A stretch of 64,000 bases of DNA from Verrucomicrobiales bacterium (GCA_015075445.1 JABTUJ010000029.1:62001-126000); one strand, 5' to 3'; counted from the first letter of the stretch, positions 10,512-19,856 are shown. Program-made: numbers and translations. The notes: generated from the sequence alone by a model not told the origin.

Positions 10512-11474
10512 TCAAATCTGGTAATCGAAGGCGTAAGCGCGCTCGGTCTTCGAGAGCACCTTGACGCGCACTTCCTCTGCCAGGACCAGCGAGTTCGCGG
10601 GCACGCTGTGCGTCAGGAAGACGTTGGCGCCCACGGTGCTGCCCGCCCCCACCACCGTGTCCCCCCCCATGATCGTCGCCCCGCGTAGATCGTGACGCGG
10701 TCGTGGATCGTGGGATGCCGTTTCTGCCCGCGCAATGCCTGGCCGCCCGAGAGCGGCGGGCCACCAGGCCCACGCCCTGGTAGAGCCGCACGTGGGAGCC
10801 GATCTGCGTCGTCTCGCCCACCACCGTCCCGGTGCAGTGATCCACGAAGAAGTGCAGACCGATCTCCCGCCGGGGTGCAAATCCAGGCCCGTTCGCCGGT
10901 GCGCCCACTCGGTCATGATGCGCGGGATCAACGCCACCTTGCGCAGGTAAAGCTGGTGGGCCATGCGCTGCACCGCGATCGCCTCCACGAACGGATACGC
11001 CACGATGACCTCGTCCTGGCTCAGGGCCGCAGGGTCGCCGCCATAGGCCGCCTGGACGTCCGTCTGCAACAACTCCCGCACCGCCGGCAGGGCCTCCACG
11101 AAGTGCATCGTCAACTCGCGCGCCAGCGCCGGCAGTTCGGCGCGACGGGTGGAAGCCGGCGGCGCGTACTCGAGGCTCTTGTACAGCTCACCCTCGAGAC
11201 GCGGCACTACCGACTCGACCCGCTGCGTGGTGGTTTCGCGGATCGCGGACGACGGCAGCACGTGCTCGTCGAAAAAGCCGGGAAACAGCAGGCGCAGCAA
11301 ATCGCTGGTGAGGGCGGCGATGACGCGCTGCGAGGGCAGGTTCTTGCCGTCCAGGTGATTGATGCCGCCCACCTGCGTATACGAGGCGAGGAGCGCATCC
11401 ACCAACCGGTTGGCCGTCTCTTGCACGCGGCCAGTATCGGGCCGCGGCCGGGCAGGCGCAACGGTTCGTTGCAC
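10512..11474 (-). CDS. cysE: Serine O-acetyltransferase (CysE/EpsC type), frame broken
   Basis: Transfers acetyl from acetyl-CoA to serine, the first step of cysteine synthesis. The alpha-helical N-terminal half is followed by the left-handed beta-helix hexapeptide repeats: HFFVDHCTGTVVGETTQIGS, then VRLYQGVGLVARR, then TIYAGATIMGGDTVVGAGS and VGANVFLTHSVP. The gene ends AYAFDYQI at 10512. Frame changes near 10870, 10770 and 10690 sit at short homopolymers. The start is placed at GTG 11474; the longer frame to 11654 runs through dispersed repeat sequence and is unlikely to be coding. Confidence 0.85.
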   Translation of the reverse strand: MQRTVAPARPRPDTGRVQETANRLVDALLASYTQVGGINHLDGKNLPSQRVIAALTSDLLRLLFPGFFDEHVLPSSAIRETTTQRVESVVPRLEGELYKSLEYAPPASTRRAELPALARELTMHFVEALPAVRELLQTDVQAAYGGDPAALSQDEVIVAYPFVEAIAVQRMAHQLYLRKVALIPRIMTEWAHRRTGLDLHPGGRSVCTSSWITAPGRWWARRRRSAPTCGSTRAWAWWPAALGRPGIARAETASHDPRPRHDLRGATIMGGDTVVGAGSTVGANVFLTHSVPANSLVLAEEVRVKVLSKTERAYAFDYQI

Positions 11475-11820
11475 AACCCTCGGTCCGCACCCGCCGCGCC
11501 CCGGGCAGTGCCGTGGGAAGGAAGGAAGGAATGAGCGAAGCGTCCCTATCCATTTGGACCTGCCCTGGGGCCATGAACCGCGGTGGGTGCAGGCGGGACG
11601 CCGGCACCACGGGTTCATGAGGCACGTCCTCAGCCTCATCCCCGATGTTCGCAATCAGCGGAGAATCCAGGACGGGGAGTCCCTCCACAAATTACGAACA
11701 CGCCTCCTCACGTCGGCGCCCACAAGGGGTACGAGATTTCCAGGCTAAGGGGTTGGCAGGCGACCGCCCAACTGCTTGGATGGCGCCCACCGCGTCACTC
11801 CACTGCCCGACCCCCGCACC
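11475..11820. other. Intergenic region with dispersed repeat copies
   Basis: No gene is supported. It holds a copy of the dispersed palindromic repeat near 11553-11610 (GTGCAGGCGGGACGCC core preceded by GGCCATGAA), and at about 11640-11665 a degenerate half-unit of the hairpin repeat seen in the 13.4-15.8 kb arrays (GATGTTCGCAATCAGCGGAG). Confidence 0.6.
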
Positions 11821-13364
11821 ATGCTCCCAATCACCCACCATCTCCCGGCTGCCCTCCTCGCCACCACCCTCGCCTGGGCCGCTGCCCAACTCCCGGCCGC
11901 CGCCCTGCCGGCCTTGCGCGTCGCCGACAACCAGCGGTTCCTCGTCACCGCGGACGGCGCGCCGTTCTTCTGGCTGGGCGATACGGCGTGGGAGCTGTTC
12001 CACCGCCTGAACCGCGACGAGGCCGATCACTACCTTCGCAACCGCGCCGCGAAAGGCTTCACCGTCATCCAGGCCGTGGCCCTGGCCGAACTCGACGGCC
12101 TCGGACCCCCAACGCCTACGGCCATCGCCCCCTCCTCGACCGCGATCCCACCCGACCGGACGTCAAGGAGGGTCCCGACAATGATTACTGGGACCATGTG
12201 GATTTCATCCTCCACCGCGCCGGTGAGCTCGGGCTCTATGTGGGTCTGCTGCCCACGTGGGGTGACAAGTGGCAAGCCACACGCGGGGGCAAAGGTCCGG
12301 TGATCTTCCACCCCGACAACGCGCGACGCTTTGGGGAGTGGCTGGGTCAACGCTACCGTGAGCACGCGATCATCTGGATCCTCGGCGGCGACCGCAATAT
12401 CGAATCGGACCAGGACCGCGCCGTCATCGAAGCCATGGCCCACGGTCTCCGGGCCGGCGACGGCGGCCGCCACCTCCTCACCTATCATCCCCGTGGACCG
12501 GGCCGCTCTTCCGATTACTTCCACCAGGCCGATTGGCTGGATCTGAACATGAACCAGTCCTCCCACGGCGCGCGACCATGATAACGGCCTCCTCACCGCC
12601 CACGACTACGCCCTGGTTCCTCCCAAACCCACCCTCGACGGCGAGCCCCGCTATGAGCAGATCCCCGTCGCCTTCTACATGCAGGGAACCTCACGCGCCC
12701 TCCGCTTCGACGACTACGACGTGCGCCAGGCCGCGTACTGGTCCCTCCTCGCCGGGGCCTGCGGCCACACCTACGGTCACAACTCGATCTGGCAAATGTG
12801 GGCGCCCGGACGTGACCCCGTCATCCAGGCCGACATCCCCTGGCGCGAGGCCCTCGATCATCCCGGCGCCTTCCAGATGAGCCACCTGCGCCGGTTGTTC
12901 ACTTCCCGTCCCTTCGCGCGGCTGACCCCGGACGAGGACTTCATCGTGGACGGGCCACGCACCGGCGGCGCCAAGATCGGGGAGCCCGCGCCACCGACGG
13001 GACGTTCGCCTTCGTGTATTCGCCCCGCGGCGAAGCCTTCACCCTCCGGCTGAACGTGATCGCCTCGAGCGCCGTCCAGTCTACCTGGTTCGATCCGCGC
13101 TACGGCACCGCGTACCCCGTCTATCGTGCCGGCAACGAAGGCCTGCAGACCTTCACACCACCCAGCCAGGGCCGCGGCCAGGACTGGTTACTCGTCCTCG
13201 ACGACGCCCACCAGAACTACCCCGCCCCCGGCCAACCCCGGTCGGTCAGCGCCTCACATCCCGCCTCCCATGAACCGGAAGGCAGAAGGCAGAATGGAGA
13301 CTGCAGAAGGGGCATCCCGCCAAGTCGCTTCATGGCCCCAGAGCTCCATCCCCGATGTTCGTAA
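11821..13364 (+). CDS. DUF4038/GH140-like secreted glycoside hydrolase, several frameshifts
   Basis: A secreted TIM-barrel glycosidase of the DUF4038 group, related to apiosidases (GH140), with a C-terminal putative collagen-binding-type beta domain. A signal peptide starts at ATG 11821. The conserved opening LVTADGAPFFWLGDTAWELF and the barrel segments YVGLLPTWGDKW, IIWILGGDRN and QMWAPGRDPV are seen. The C-terminal part has VSTWFDPRYG-like sequence (STWFDPRYGTAYPV) and FTPPSQGRGQDWLLVLDDA. The frame changes near 12105, 12575 and 12985. The tail past about 13240 reads into repeat DNA and is probably not native. The substrate is likely a plant or algal side-chain sugar. Confidence 0.75.
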
Positions 13365-13818
13365 TCGGCGGAGACCCCCCCCTGCCCTCTGAATCCTCTG
13401 CAGATCTCGAACATCGGGAATTGGGAGGGAGGGGATTTCCGCCTTCCCCCAATCCCCTATGTTCGTAATCGGCGGAGAACCCCCCCTGCCCTCTGTATCC
13501 TCCGCAGATTTCGAACATCGGGAATTGGGCCGAGGGGATCTTCGGCTTCCCCGAATCCCCTATGTTCGTAATCGGCGGAGAACCCCCCCTGCCCTCTGTA
13601 TCCTCCGCAGATTTCGAACATCGGGAATTGGGAAGAGGGAATCTCCGGCTTCCCCGAATCCCCTATGTTCGCAATCGGCGGAGAAACCCCCTGCCCTCTG
13701 GATCCTCCGCAGATTTCGAACATCGGGAATTGGGAGGGAGGGGATTTCCGCCTTCCCCTAATTCCCTATGTTCCTAATCGGCGGAGAACCCCCCTGCCCT
13801 CTGTATCCTCCGCAGATT
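13355..13818. repeat. Hairpin repeat array A (about 103-bp units)
   Basis: Units begin (ATGTTCG) at 13355, 13459, 13562, 13665 and 13768, a 103-104 bp period. In each unit ATGTTCGTAATCGGCGGAG is followed about 30 bases later by CTCCGCAGATTTCGAACAT, its near-perfect reverse complement. A second G-rich/C-rich imperfect hairpin (GGGAATTGGG ... CCCCAATCCC) follows. The fifth unit is cut at 13818, inside the first hairpin's right arm. Confidence 0.92.
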
Positions 13819-15478
13819 CCCAACCCGGCGGAGCCGGAACCAAAAGGCAGATGAAGTCTGTTTGCGCTTGGGGTAGAGAGGAGCCATGAAAACCCAGACG
13901 CTGGTGGAACGACATGCCAAGGACATCAAGGGGGTGATCGAATGCTTTGACCGGGTGGTGCTGTTCGGAACCTACAAGGCCATCGGCTGGACAGGGGCCA
14001 TGGAGCAGCATTTGCAGGGGCGCGGCATCAGTTTCATGGAGTTCAACAAAAGCTACGCCAACCAACTCCGGCTGGAAGTGGCCGATCAGGTGCGCACGCT
14101 GGCGCGGGCCGAGGACATTGAAATCCGCCAGGTCAACTACGGCGAGCGCAAGGAGGCCATCGTCGAGGAGATCCTCGCGGGGCGCGGACGACGCGAGGGG
14201 GTGGTCTGCATTCTCGGAGCCATCGAGCGCTGCCGCTGCTTCAAGGTGGGCAAGAATCACCAGACCGGTTTTCTCCAACTCCAGTGGAGTCCGGGCAAAT
14301 GCCAGCACTTCTACGTTTACTTCCTGGACCCGGAGTTTGGCCTGTGCCACCTGCGCATTCCGACGTGGGCTCCCTTTCGCCTCCAGTTCTGCTGCAACGG
14401 GCACGACTGGCTGGAGCGGCAGATGAAGCAAGCGGGCATCCGTTTCAAGAAGGCCGACAACTGCTTTACGCGCATCAGCGACTTTGCGGCGGCGCAGGGG
14501 CTGCTCAAGAACTTCGAGCCCCAGCGGCTGCATCGAATGCTGGACCGGATGGCGGCGCGCTGGGTGGCGGTGCATGGACGCTTTGGGCACAGCCTGCACT
14601 GGAGTGTGTATCAGGCCGAGTGGAGCACGGACATCGTGTTCCAGAGTGACCGCGTGCTGCCGGAGCTTTACCGCGAGATCGTGCGCACGGCGGCCATCGA
14701 AGTGGGCTGCGCGGACCTTTACCGATTCATGGGCCGGAAGCCGCGCACCAACCCCAAGGCCGAGCCGAACAGCCGGCTGCAAACCCTCGTTCAAGGCACG
14801 CGGCTCAAGCACACTCTGGGGGCGACATCCCTGAAAATGTATGATAAGGCAGGAAGCGTCTTGCGCATTGAATGCACCACCAGTGACGTGACTACGTTCA
14901 AACACCGCCGCAAGGTGGAGCCGCGCCGAAGCGCGGGGACGGGTGCAAGCCGGCCCCGTGCGGGAAGCAGCGGAGCAAAGAAGTGGGCACCGATGCGGAA
15001 GACCTTCTACAGCCTTGGGGCGGTGGCCGAGGCGATGAGCGCGTGCAACCGGCGTTACCTGGCCTACATCAGCCAGTGGCGGGATCGGACGCGGGAACGG
15101 CACGCGCTGGGGGAGGTGACGGCATCGCGGCGGGATGAAAAAGACCGGTCGGTGCGGGGTCTGAACTTCTTTCGCGCCGACGACCTGCAGTTCCTACAGG
15201 CGCTACAACGGGGAGAACACCAGATCCAAGGCGTGCGCAACCGAACGCTCCAGCCGCATCTGCCCGACTGGAAACCTGCCCGGATCGGTCGCACACTGCG
15301 GCGCTTCCGAGTGCTCCAGCTCATCAAGCCGGTGGCGGGCACCCGCAAATACTACCCGACCGCCCGCGGCGAAAGTCTCATCATCGCGGGACTGCAACTC
15401 ACCGAACGTCTGATCATACCCGCGCTCGCCGCATGAATTATCGTCGAAAACAGGTTCGTTGTTTGGCAGAGAGACACT
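13819..15478 (+). mobile_element. 1.66-kb single-gene element inserted in a hairpin repeat unit
   Basis: Array A stops at 13818 with ...CGCAGATT and array B resumes at 15479 with AACATCGGG... The intact unit reads CGCAGATTTCGAACATCGGG, so everything between is an insertion replacing only three bases (TCG). There is no target duplication and no clear terminal inverted repeat. The left end has a small hairpin (CCGGC-GGA-GCCGG, about 13825-13837). The single gene inside fills nearly the whole element. Confidence 0.7.
13886..15436 (+). CDS. 516-aa protein of the inserted element, possible YDK-motif nuclease/transposase
   Basis: An intact 516-aa cytosolic protein, preceded by a good ribosome site (GAGAGGAG). 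It opens with ECFDRVVLFGTYKAIGW, has FYVYFLDPEFGLCHLRIPTW, LQFCCNGHDWLE and a basic C-terminus with winged-helix-like RTLRRFRVLQLIKPV. The segment SLKMYDKAGSVLRIE resembles the YDK...R-x-E signature of rolling-circle Rep_trans-type initiators, which hints at a Tyr nuclease. That resemblance is weak and I do not place the protein in a named family. Its location as the only gene of a segment inserted precisely in a hairpin repeat supports a role in its own mobility. From memory, similar proteins occur in many Planctomycetota and Verrucomicrobiota as uncharacterised proteins. Confidence 0.6.
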   Translation: MKTQTLVERHAKDIKGVIECFDRVVLFGTYKAIGWTGAMEQHLQGRGISFMEFNKSYANQLRLEVADQVRTLARAEDIEIRQVNYGERKEAIVEEILAGRGRREGVVCILGAIERCRCFKVGKNHQTGFLQLQWSPGKCQHFYVYFLDPEFGLCHLRIPTWAPFRLQFCCNGHDWLERQMKQAGIRFKKADNCFTRISDFAAAQGLLKNFEPQRLHRMLDRMAARWVAVHGRFGHSLHWSVYQAEWSTDIVFQSDRVLPELYREIVRTAAIEVGCADLYRFMGRKPRTNPKAEPNSRLQTLVQGTRLKHTLGATSLKMYDKAGSVLRIECTTSDVTTFKHRRKVEPRRSAGTGASRPRAGSSGAKKWAPMRKTFYSLGAVAEAMSACNRRYLAYISQWRDRTRERHALGEVTASRRDEKDRSVRGLNFFRADDLQFLQALQRGEHQIQGVRNRTLQPHLPDWKPARIGRTLRRFRVLQLIKPVAGTRKYYPTARGESLIIAGLQLTERLIIPALAA

Positions 15479-15804
15479 AACATCGGGAATTGGGAGGGAG
15501 GGGATTTCCGCCTTCCCCTAATTCCCTATGTTCGTAATCGGCGGAGAACCCCCCCTGCCCTCTGAATCCTCCGCAGATTTCGAACATCGGGAATTGGGAA
15601 GAGGGAATCTCCGGCTTCCCCGAATCCCCTATGTTCGTAATCGGCGGAGAACCTCCCCCTGCCCTCTGAATCCTCCGCAGATTTCGAACATCGGGAATTG
15701 GGAGGGAGGGCATTTCCGCCTTCCCCCAATCCCCTATGTTCGCAATCGGCGGAGAAACCCCCCGCCCGCTGGATCCTCCGCAGATTTCGAACATCGGGAA
15801 TTGG
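15479..15804. repeat. Hairpin repeat array B (continuation of array A)
   Basis: Starts with the right remainder of a unit and continues with units at 15528, 15631 and 15736, ending in AACATCGGGAATTGG at 15804. Same ~103-bp period, same two hairpins and same orientation as array A. Together A and B would form eight units without the insertion. Confidence 0.92.
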
Positions 15805-15820
15805 TCGAGGGACGATCGCG

Positions 15821-15895
15821 GCTCTGTCCATGGACCGGTGGTGCGGGCGTCCCGCCTGCACGCCCCCGGATTCATGGCCCGTGACCAGGTCCAGG
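15821..15895. repeat. Dispersed palindromic repeat (GTGCGGGCGTCCCGCCTGCAC type)
   Basis: GGTGCGGGCGTCCCGCCTGC near 15838 followed by GGATTCATGGCCC. It is the reverse-complement relative of 11553-11610. Shorter copies of the core occur near 42446-42470 and 44053-44080. Confidence 0.7.
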
Positions 15896-16017
15896 GGGAA
15901 CCGGCCGCTTCCCTTGCCCCCGCAGTCAGACCCCTTCTGCCTCTCGTCCCGCCGCCGTCGAAACTCTTTGTCGCCAGTTCTGCCCGCTTCCGGTACCCTC
16001 GCCCCCCGAATCAGCCG

Positions 16018-16491
16018 ATGAACAACTTTGGCGAGAAGGTCAACTTCCTGTGGTCCATTGCGGAGCTCCTTCGTGACCGGTTCAAGCGGGGCAAGTACCA
16101 GGACGTCATCCGGCTCAAGAAGGGCACGGAGGAACTGGATCCGATGACGCCGAAGGACGAGGGCGGGGTCCGGCCCGAGGACCTGGAGCCGCTGTCGCAG
16201 ATCATCCGGGAGTTGAACGAGCGGTTCGGCACCGACTTCACCGAGGAAGACAAGGTGTTCATCCGGCAGCTCGAGCAGCGGATTGCCAATGACCCGGCGT
16301 TGGCGGCGAGCATCAAGGTGAACCCGCCCGAGGACGCCCGTCTGACGTTCGAGCAGATCGCCAACGACCGGCTTCAGGAGATGGTCGACGCCAACTTCAA
16401 GTTCTACAAGCAGGTCACCGACAACCCCGACTTCGCCCACGATTTCCTCTCGTGGATGTTCGACCGGTACCGGCGGGCGAAGGCGGCGTGA
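16018..16491 (+). pseudogene. Type I restriction-modification remnant: HsdM start fused to HsdR end
   Basis: A 157-residue frame that opens like an HsdM methylase (MNNFGEKVNFLWSIAELLRD, then FKRGKYQDVI) and after about 33 residues continues as the C-terminus of an HsdR subunit (LSQIIRELNERFGTDFTEED ... DFLSWMFDRYRRAK). The bulk of hsdM, any hsdS and the HsdR helicase and nuclease are gone. The join is in frame. It is best read as a deletion scar of a lost type I system. A function for the short fusion is not excluded but has no support. Confidence 0.7.
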
Positions 16492-16591
16492 CTCGACGCT
16501 TGTACTCGCAGCCAACGGACGACTCGTCCGTCCACGCCCGCGGCACAAACCCCGACTTGACACCCTCGAGGGCGGGCGTTGCGATGGTCGC

Positions 16592-17434
16592 ATGCACACA
16601 CTCTGGATTCTCGGGGCCGGCCTTTGGCTTGCCGGCGCGGCGTGGGCCGCCGACTGGAAACTGGTCTGGGCGGACGAATTCGATCAGAATGGCCTGCCGG
16701 ACCCGGCCAAGTGGTCTTACGAGGAGGGGTTTGTCCGGAACCGCGAGCTCCAGTACTACACGGCGGGGCGGACGCAGAACGCGCGGGTCGAAGGGGGCCA
16801 GCTCATCATCGAGGCGCGCCGGGAGCGCTTCCCCAACGCGCGGTATCAGGCCGATGCCCCGGAGCGGCGCTGGCAGCAGCACCGGGAACACGCGGACTAC
16901 ACCTCGGCGAGCCTGACCACGCGCGATCGGGCGGCCTGGACCTACAGCCGCCTCGAGGCGCAGGTGAAGCCGGGCCGTCGGGTCGCGGCACCTGGCGGCG
17001 TTCTGGACGTTGGGCACGAACATCCGGGAGGTCGGCTGGCCGGCCTGCGGTGAGATTGACATCCTCGAGTACGTGGGCCACGACCCCGGCGTCGTCCATG
17101 CCAACGTTCACACCCGCGGCTACAATCACGCGCGGGGCAGCAGCCGGGTGCGCGCCTTGCGGTCCCCGACGCCGAGAAATCCTTCCACGTGTACGCCGTC
17201 GAGTGGTCGCCGCAGCGGCTCGAGTTTTTCGTGGACGACCGGAAGCACTTCACCCTCGAGAACGACGGCACGGGGGTGGATTCGTAGCCGTTCGACGCGC
17301 CCCAGTACCTGATTCTGAACCTGGCGATTGGCGGGGCCTGGGGCGGGCAGCGAGGCGTGGACGACGCCATCTTTCCGCAGCGGCTCACCGTCGATTACGT
17401 GCGTGTCTATCAACGGGCAGCGGCGGGGGAATGA
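16592..17434 (+). pseudogene. GH16 beta-glucanase, disrupted by frameshifts and an amber codon
   Basis: A secreted GH16 family endoglucanase (laminarinase or lichenase type) that would cleave beta-1,3(4)-glucan. It has a signal peptide (MHTLWILGAGLWLAGAAWA), WKLVWADEFDQNGLPDPAKW, and the catalytic E-x-D-x-x-E as GEIDILEYVG near 17050. The end is LTVDYVRVYQ. The frame shifts near 16975 and 17155, and a TAG at about 17284-17286 replaces a Trp codon in VDSWPFDAP. A second, partial copy at 31207-31394 keeps TGG at that position. Frameshifts could be consensus errors; the amber codon is harder to explain that way. Confidence 0.85.
17199..17386 (+). repeat. 188-bp direct repeat, left copy (GH16 3' part)
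   Basis: From TCGAGTGGTCGCC to CCGCAGCGGCTC. It matches 31207-31394 in the same orientation with three mismatches (C/T, A/G, A/G). It flanks the five-gene operon on the left. Confidence 0.93.
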
Positions 17435-17676
17435 CCCGCCTTCAAGGCGCGCACCTCCTTGATGCGCCGTGAGCCCCGGTGGCGCGTTGCCTGCGAAACG
17501 GTGAAACCCGCCGGTCGACCGCGCAGCCGGCCCCACTTGGCACGTTGGGGAGGCGACGGCGTAACCGCTCCCTGCCCTACTGCGCCAGGAGAATGCATCG
17601 GTTGGGGGGCCGGTTCCTGAGACTGAAAAGAGCCGCATGCAGGTGATCGGACCATCAGGGACGTCTTCTGAGGTGC

Positions 17677-17706
17677 TTGACATTCCTGGACCAAGGATAC
17701 TACTAA
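17677..17706 (+). promoter_or_regulatory. Candidate sigma70-type promoter of the five-gene operon
   Basis: TTGACA at 17677-17682, an 18-bp spacer, then TACTAA at 17701-17706. It is the only good match seen in the 278-bp gap after the GH16 gene and points into the operon. If used, transcription would begin close to the GTG at 17713, so the ATG at 17728 may be the true start. Confidence 0.4.
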
Positions 17707-17712
17707 TCCCGT

Positions 17713-18615
17713 GTGTCAATCAAACGTATGGACGCTCACGGGGCCGAGCGATCCGCTGACGCATCAGGTCGTCCGCGGGTCTCGACGGGGAAGCAGCGGC
17801 GCTCAGGGCCCGCGCGCCGCGGGGGGAAGCGGGGTGTCCCGCGCGTGGCGCGATCGCCGGTTCGGGGGGAGCGGACGTCCGAGGCGACGGCCTGGGTGCG
17901 GGTTGCAGCATCGGCCGACGCGGCGGTCCGTTTCTGGAATCGGTTCTTCGATCTTCGGCAGGGAACCGGTCCGAGTGGCGCGGTGTTGAGGGAGGACCAA
18001 GTGGGGCGGATTCTGGCAATCGTCCGGGCCGTTTCCTGGGTGGAAAGCAAACACGGGACCGACACGTCGGCCCCGGGAAGCCACCCGTCTCGGGACCCCA
18101 TGCAGTGCGGGGCGGATGCTTACTGGCAGGAGCTTACCAAGCAGTCGGGCAAGGGGGGACGATACATCGGCGGTCCCAACGCTGCCCAACTCAGTCCCGA
18201 CCCCAAGAATCCGGGCAACTATTGGGGGAGCGAGCTTGCCGATGCGGTGCCCAGGGATCCGCGGTTCCCGGCGGCGGCCCGCCTGAGTGTGCTGGGGGAC
18301 GCGAAGGCCGGCCATGACGACCCCGGCTTCAATCCCACGATGAGCTATTACTGGGGAGTCCTATACCTGATCCATCGCTGTAATACTGAGCCGGCCGTGC
18401 CCGGTGGACGCACGTATTCGTGCGGTGATCTGGGTCGGGAGCGGTTGGTGCTGGGAGCCGTCAAGTACAACGGTGGGGGCGATCCCGGTGGCGAAGCCGG
18501 CTACCGACGGAAGATCGAAGCAGCTCTGGCGCTCTTTGGCGGGCTGTCCCACCCCGCGGCTGGACCCGCCGTCCGAGGCAGCCGGTCGGCCCATCCCGGC
18601 TCCCGGAGGCGCTGA
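17713..18615 (+). CDS. Lysozyme/transglycosylase-like protein (operon gene 1)
   Basis: About 300 aa. After a basic, low-complexity N-terminus of some 60 residues comes a lysozyme-like region: VSWVESKHG (candidate catalytic Glu at residue 111), DPMQCGADAYW (residues 129-138) and LGAVKYNGGGDPG near 248-259. These correspond to the E-S-x-x-G, G-x-M-Q and Y-N-G-G motifs of SLT-type lytic transglycosylases. No signal peptide is seen, which is unusual for a wall hydrolase and suggests delivery or packaging by partners. It is the first gene of the operon, 116 bp ahead of gene 2. The start is GTG 17713 or ATG 17728. A peptidoglycan-cleaving role is an inference from motifs only. Confidence 0.6.
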   Translation: MSIKRMDAHGAERSADASGRPRVSTGKQRRSGPARRGGKRGVPRVARSPVRGERTSEATAWVRVAASADAAVRFWNRFFDLRQGTGPSGAVLREDQVGRILAIVRAVSWVESKHGTDTSAPGSHPSRDPMQCGADAYWQELTKQSGKGGRYIGGPNAAQLSPDPKNPGNYWGSELADAVPRDPRFPAAARLSVLGDAKAGHDDPGFNPTMSYYWGVLYLIHRCNTEPAVPGGRTYSCGDLGRERLVLGAVKYNGGGDPGGEAGYRRKIEAALALFGGLSHPAAGPAVRGSRSAHPGSRRR

Positions 18616-18731
18616 TGCAATGGGGTTCGTTCCGTCGGCGGAGGGGCGCGCCGGGTAGGCGCGCCTCAGGGCTTCCTGCCGGGAAGTTCAGGCTCGGGAT
18701 GCCGGCGTGACCGGCAACAAAGATCGGGACT

Positions 18732-19856
18732 ATGGCGCGTCTGCTCATCACAACGTTCAACGGTCCGGGCTGGCGCACAGGAGCCGCGATCCGTTTCCGG
18801 TGCGCGCTGAATACTCCGGCAGCGCAGGGGTTGCTCACCGACGTGGTGGACGAACCGGACCCGCGGTTGGGTGGCCGCACTTTGTGGGAGGCCTGGCCCG
18901 CGCAGCTCCAGAGGGTGGTGGACATCAAGTACATCCCCGCTGCACCGCCAGACCTCCGGGCCGGCCGTCTGCTCGCCTTCATGCGTTTCGGTCCCAAGTG
19001 GCCGCAACTGCATAGCCTCGCGGAAGGCGCGCTCCTGCCCGAGTGGCTGGGCAAGCTCTACGAGAAGCCGGTGCATTGCTGGATTGTAGGAGGCCACCAC
19101 CACGGCCATCTCGCGGACGCCAACACCCCGCCCGCGACGGCGCACCCCCGGTATGCGGCCATGCTGTGGGGAACGCATATCGAGGGGGCGGACACTCTCT
19201 ACCGGCCCTACGCCGGATTTGGCCTCAACTACCGGACCCGGGAGTTGGAGTGGTTTGGCTATCGGCAGGCTAACCGCCCGGGGGAGCCACTCGTGCTCCG
19301 ATTCCCAGCAGTGCAGGCTCCGCTCAGGCACTGTCGGCTCATGGTGATTCTAGGCTGCAACGGCATCCCGGCGGTATTCGACCCCCGCAGGAAGATCTGG
19401 CTCTGGACCATGGGCCGGACCTGGCAGGATTGGCTGACCGACGATTCGGGGCGCCGGCCGATGATCGTGGGGTGGTTCAACAGTAAGAGCATGCCAGCCG
19501 ACGTCGATGGCCAGAACCCGGACCGGCGGTTTGCGACCGACCTCTTTGTGAACAAGCTGGGGAGGCTCGCAGAGGGTCTGCCCGGCGACCGGTTTCTGGC
19601 GTTGTTGGACGACTCGGCAAAGCAGGGACAGGTCGTCCAATGCTGGGGCGCAGCGTGCTGGGAGGCCTTTCACGATCTCAAGGGGTCTCTCGGACCACCG
19701 TACCGCAACCTGTGGACGGAGTGTGGCGCCCTCGCTCGGGACCGGACCGTCTGGCACGCGAACCGCAAGGCAAAGGCCGTCCAGAAAGACCCGCCGTTTG
19801 ATCTGGACAACACCAAGACGTTGCCCCTGATGAAGAAGGAAGTGAAGTTCACGTGA
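18732..19856 (+). CDS. Caspase-like (clan CD) protease candidate (operon gene 2)
   Basis: 374 aa, no signal peptide. The core resembles a caspase-haemoglobinase fold: a strand ending in CWIVGGHHHGHL (His at 122-126), then CRLMVILGCNGIPAVF (Cys 209) and RRPMIVGWFNSKSMP with a following helix FATDLFVNKL. The His-then-Cys order and the late hydrophobic strand with Gly-Trp match CHAT/caspase-like enzymes, but the His-Cys spacing of about 85 is long, so an insertion must lie between. The Cys-rich end (QCWGAACW) is unexplained. It overlaps gene 3 by GTGA, so translation is probably coupled. Protease activity is inferred, not shown. Confidence 0.5.
   Translation: MARLLITTFNGPGWRTGAAIRFRCALNTPAAQGLLTDVVDEPDPRLGGRTLWEAWPAQLQRVVDIKYIPAAPPDLRAGRLLAFMRFGPKWPQLHSLAEGALLPEWLGKLYEKPVHCWIVGGHHHGHLADANTPPATAHPRYAAMLWGTHIEGADTLYRPYAGFGLNYRTRELEWFGYRQANRPGEPLVLRFPAVQAPLRHCRLMVILGCNGIPAVFDPRRKIWLWTMGRTWQDWLTDDSGRRPMIVGWFNSKSMPADVDGQNPDRRFATDLFVNKLGRLAEGLPGDRFLALLDDSAKQGQVVQCWGAACWEAFHDLKGSLGPPYRNLWTECGALARDRTVWHANRKAKAVQKDPPFDLDNTKTLPLMKKEVKFT

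Noticed and set aside
13383..13890. Small Arg-rich proteins encoded across the repeat arrays
   Set aside because: The same peptides recur with the repeats in several frames on both strands; repeat artefacts.
13355..15804. CRISPR array
   Set aside because: Units are ~103 bp with long hairpins and near-identical spacers; no short repeat with unique 30-40 bp spacers and no cas genes.
17281..17289. Pyrrolysine or suppressed amber codon in the GH16 gene
   Set aside because: The right copy has TGG, the gene has two more frameshifts, and nothing else points to amber recoding.
17435..17712. Small gene upstream of the operon
   Set aside because: No frame with a credible start, ribosome site or recognisable sequence; only a promoter-like pair is seen.
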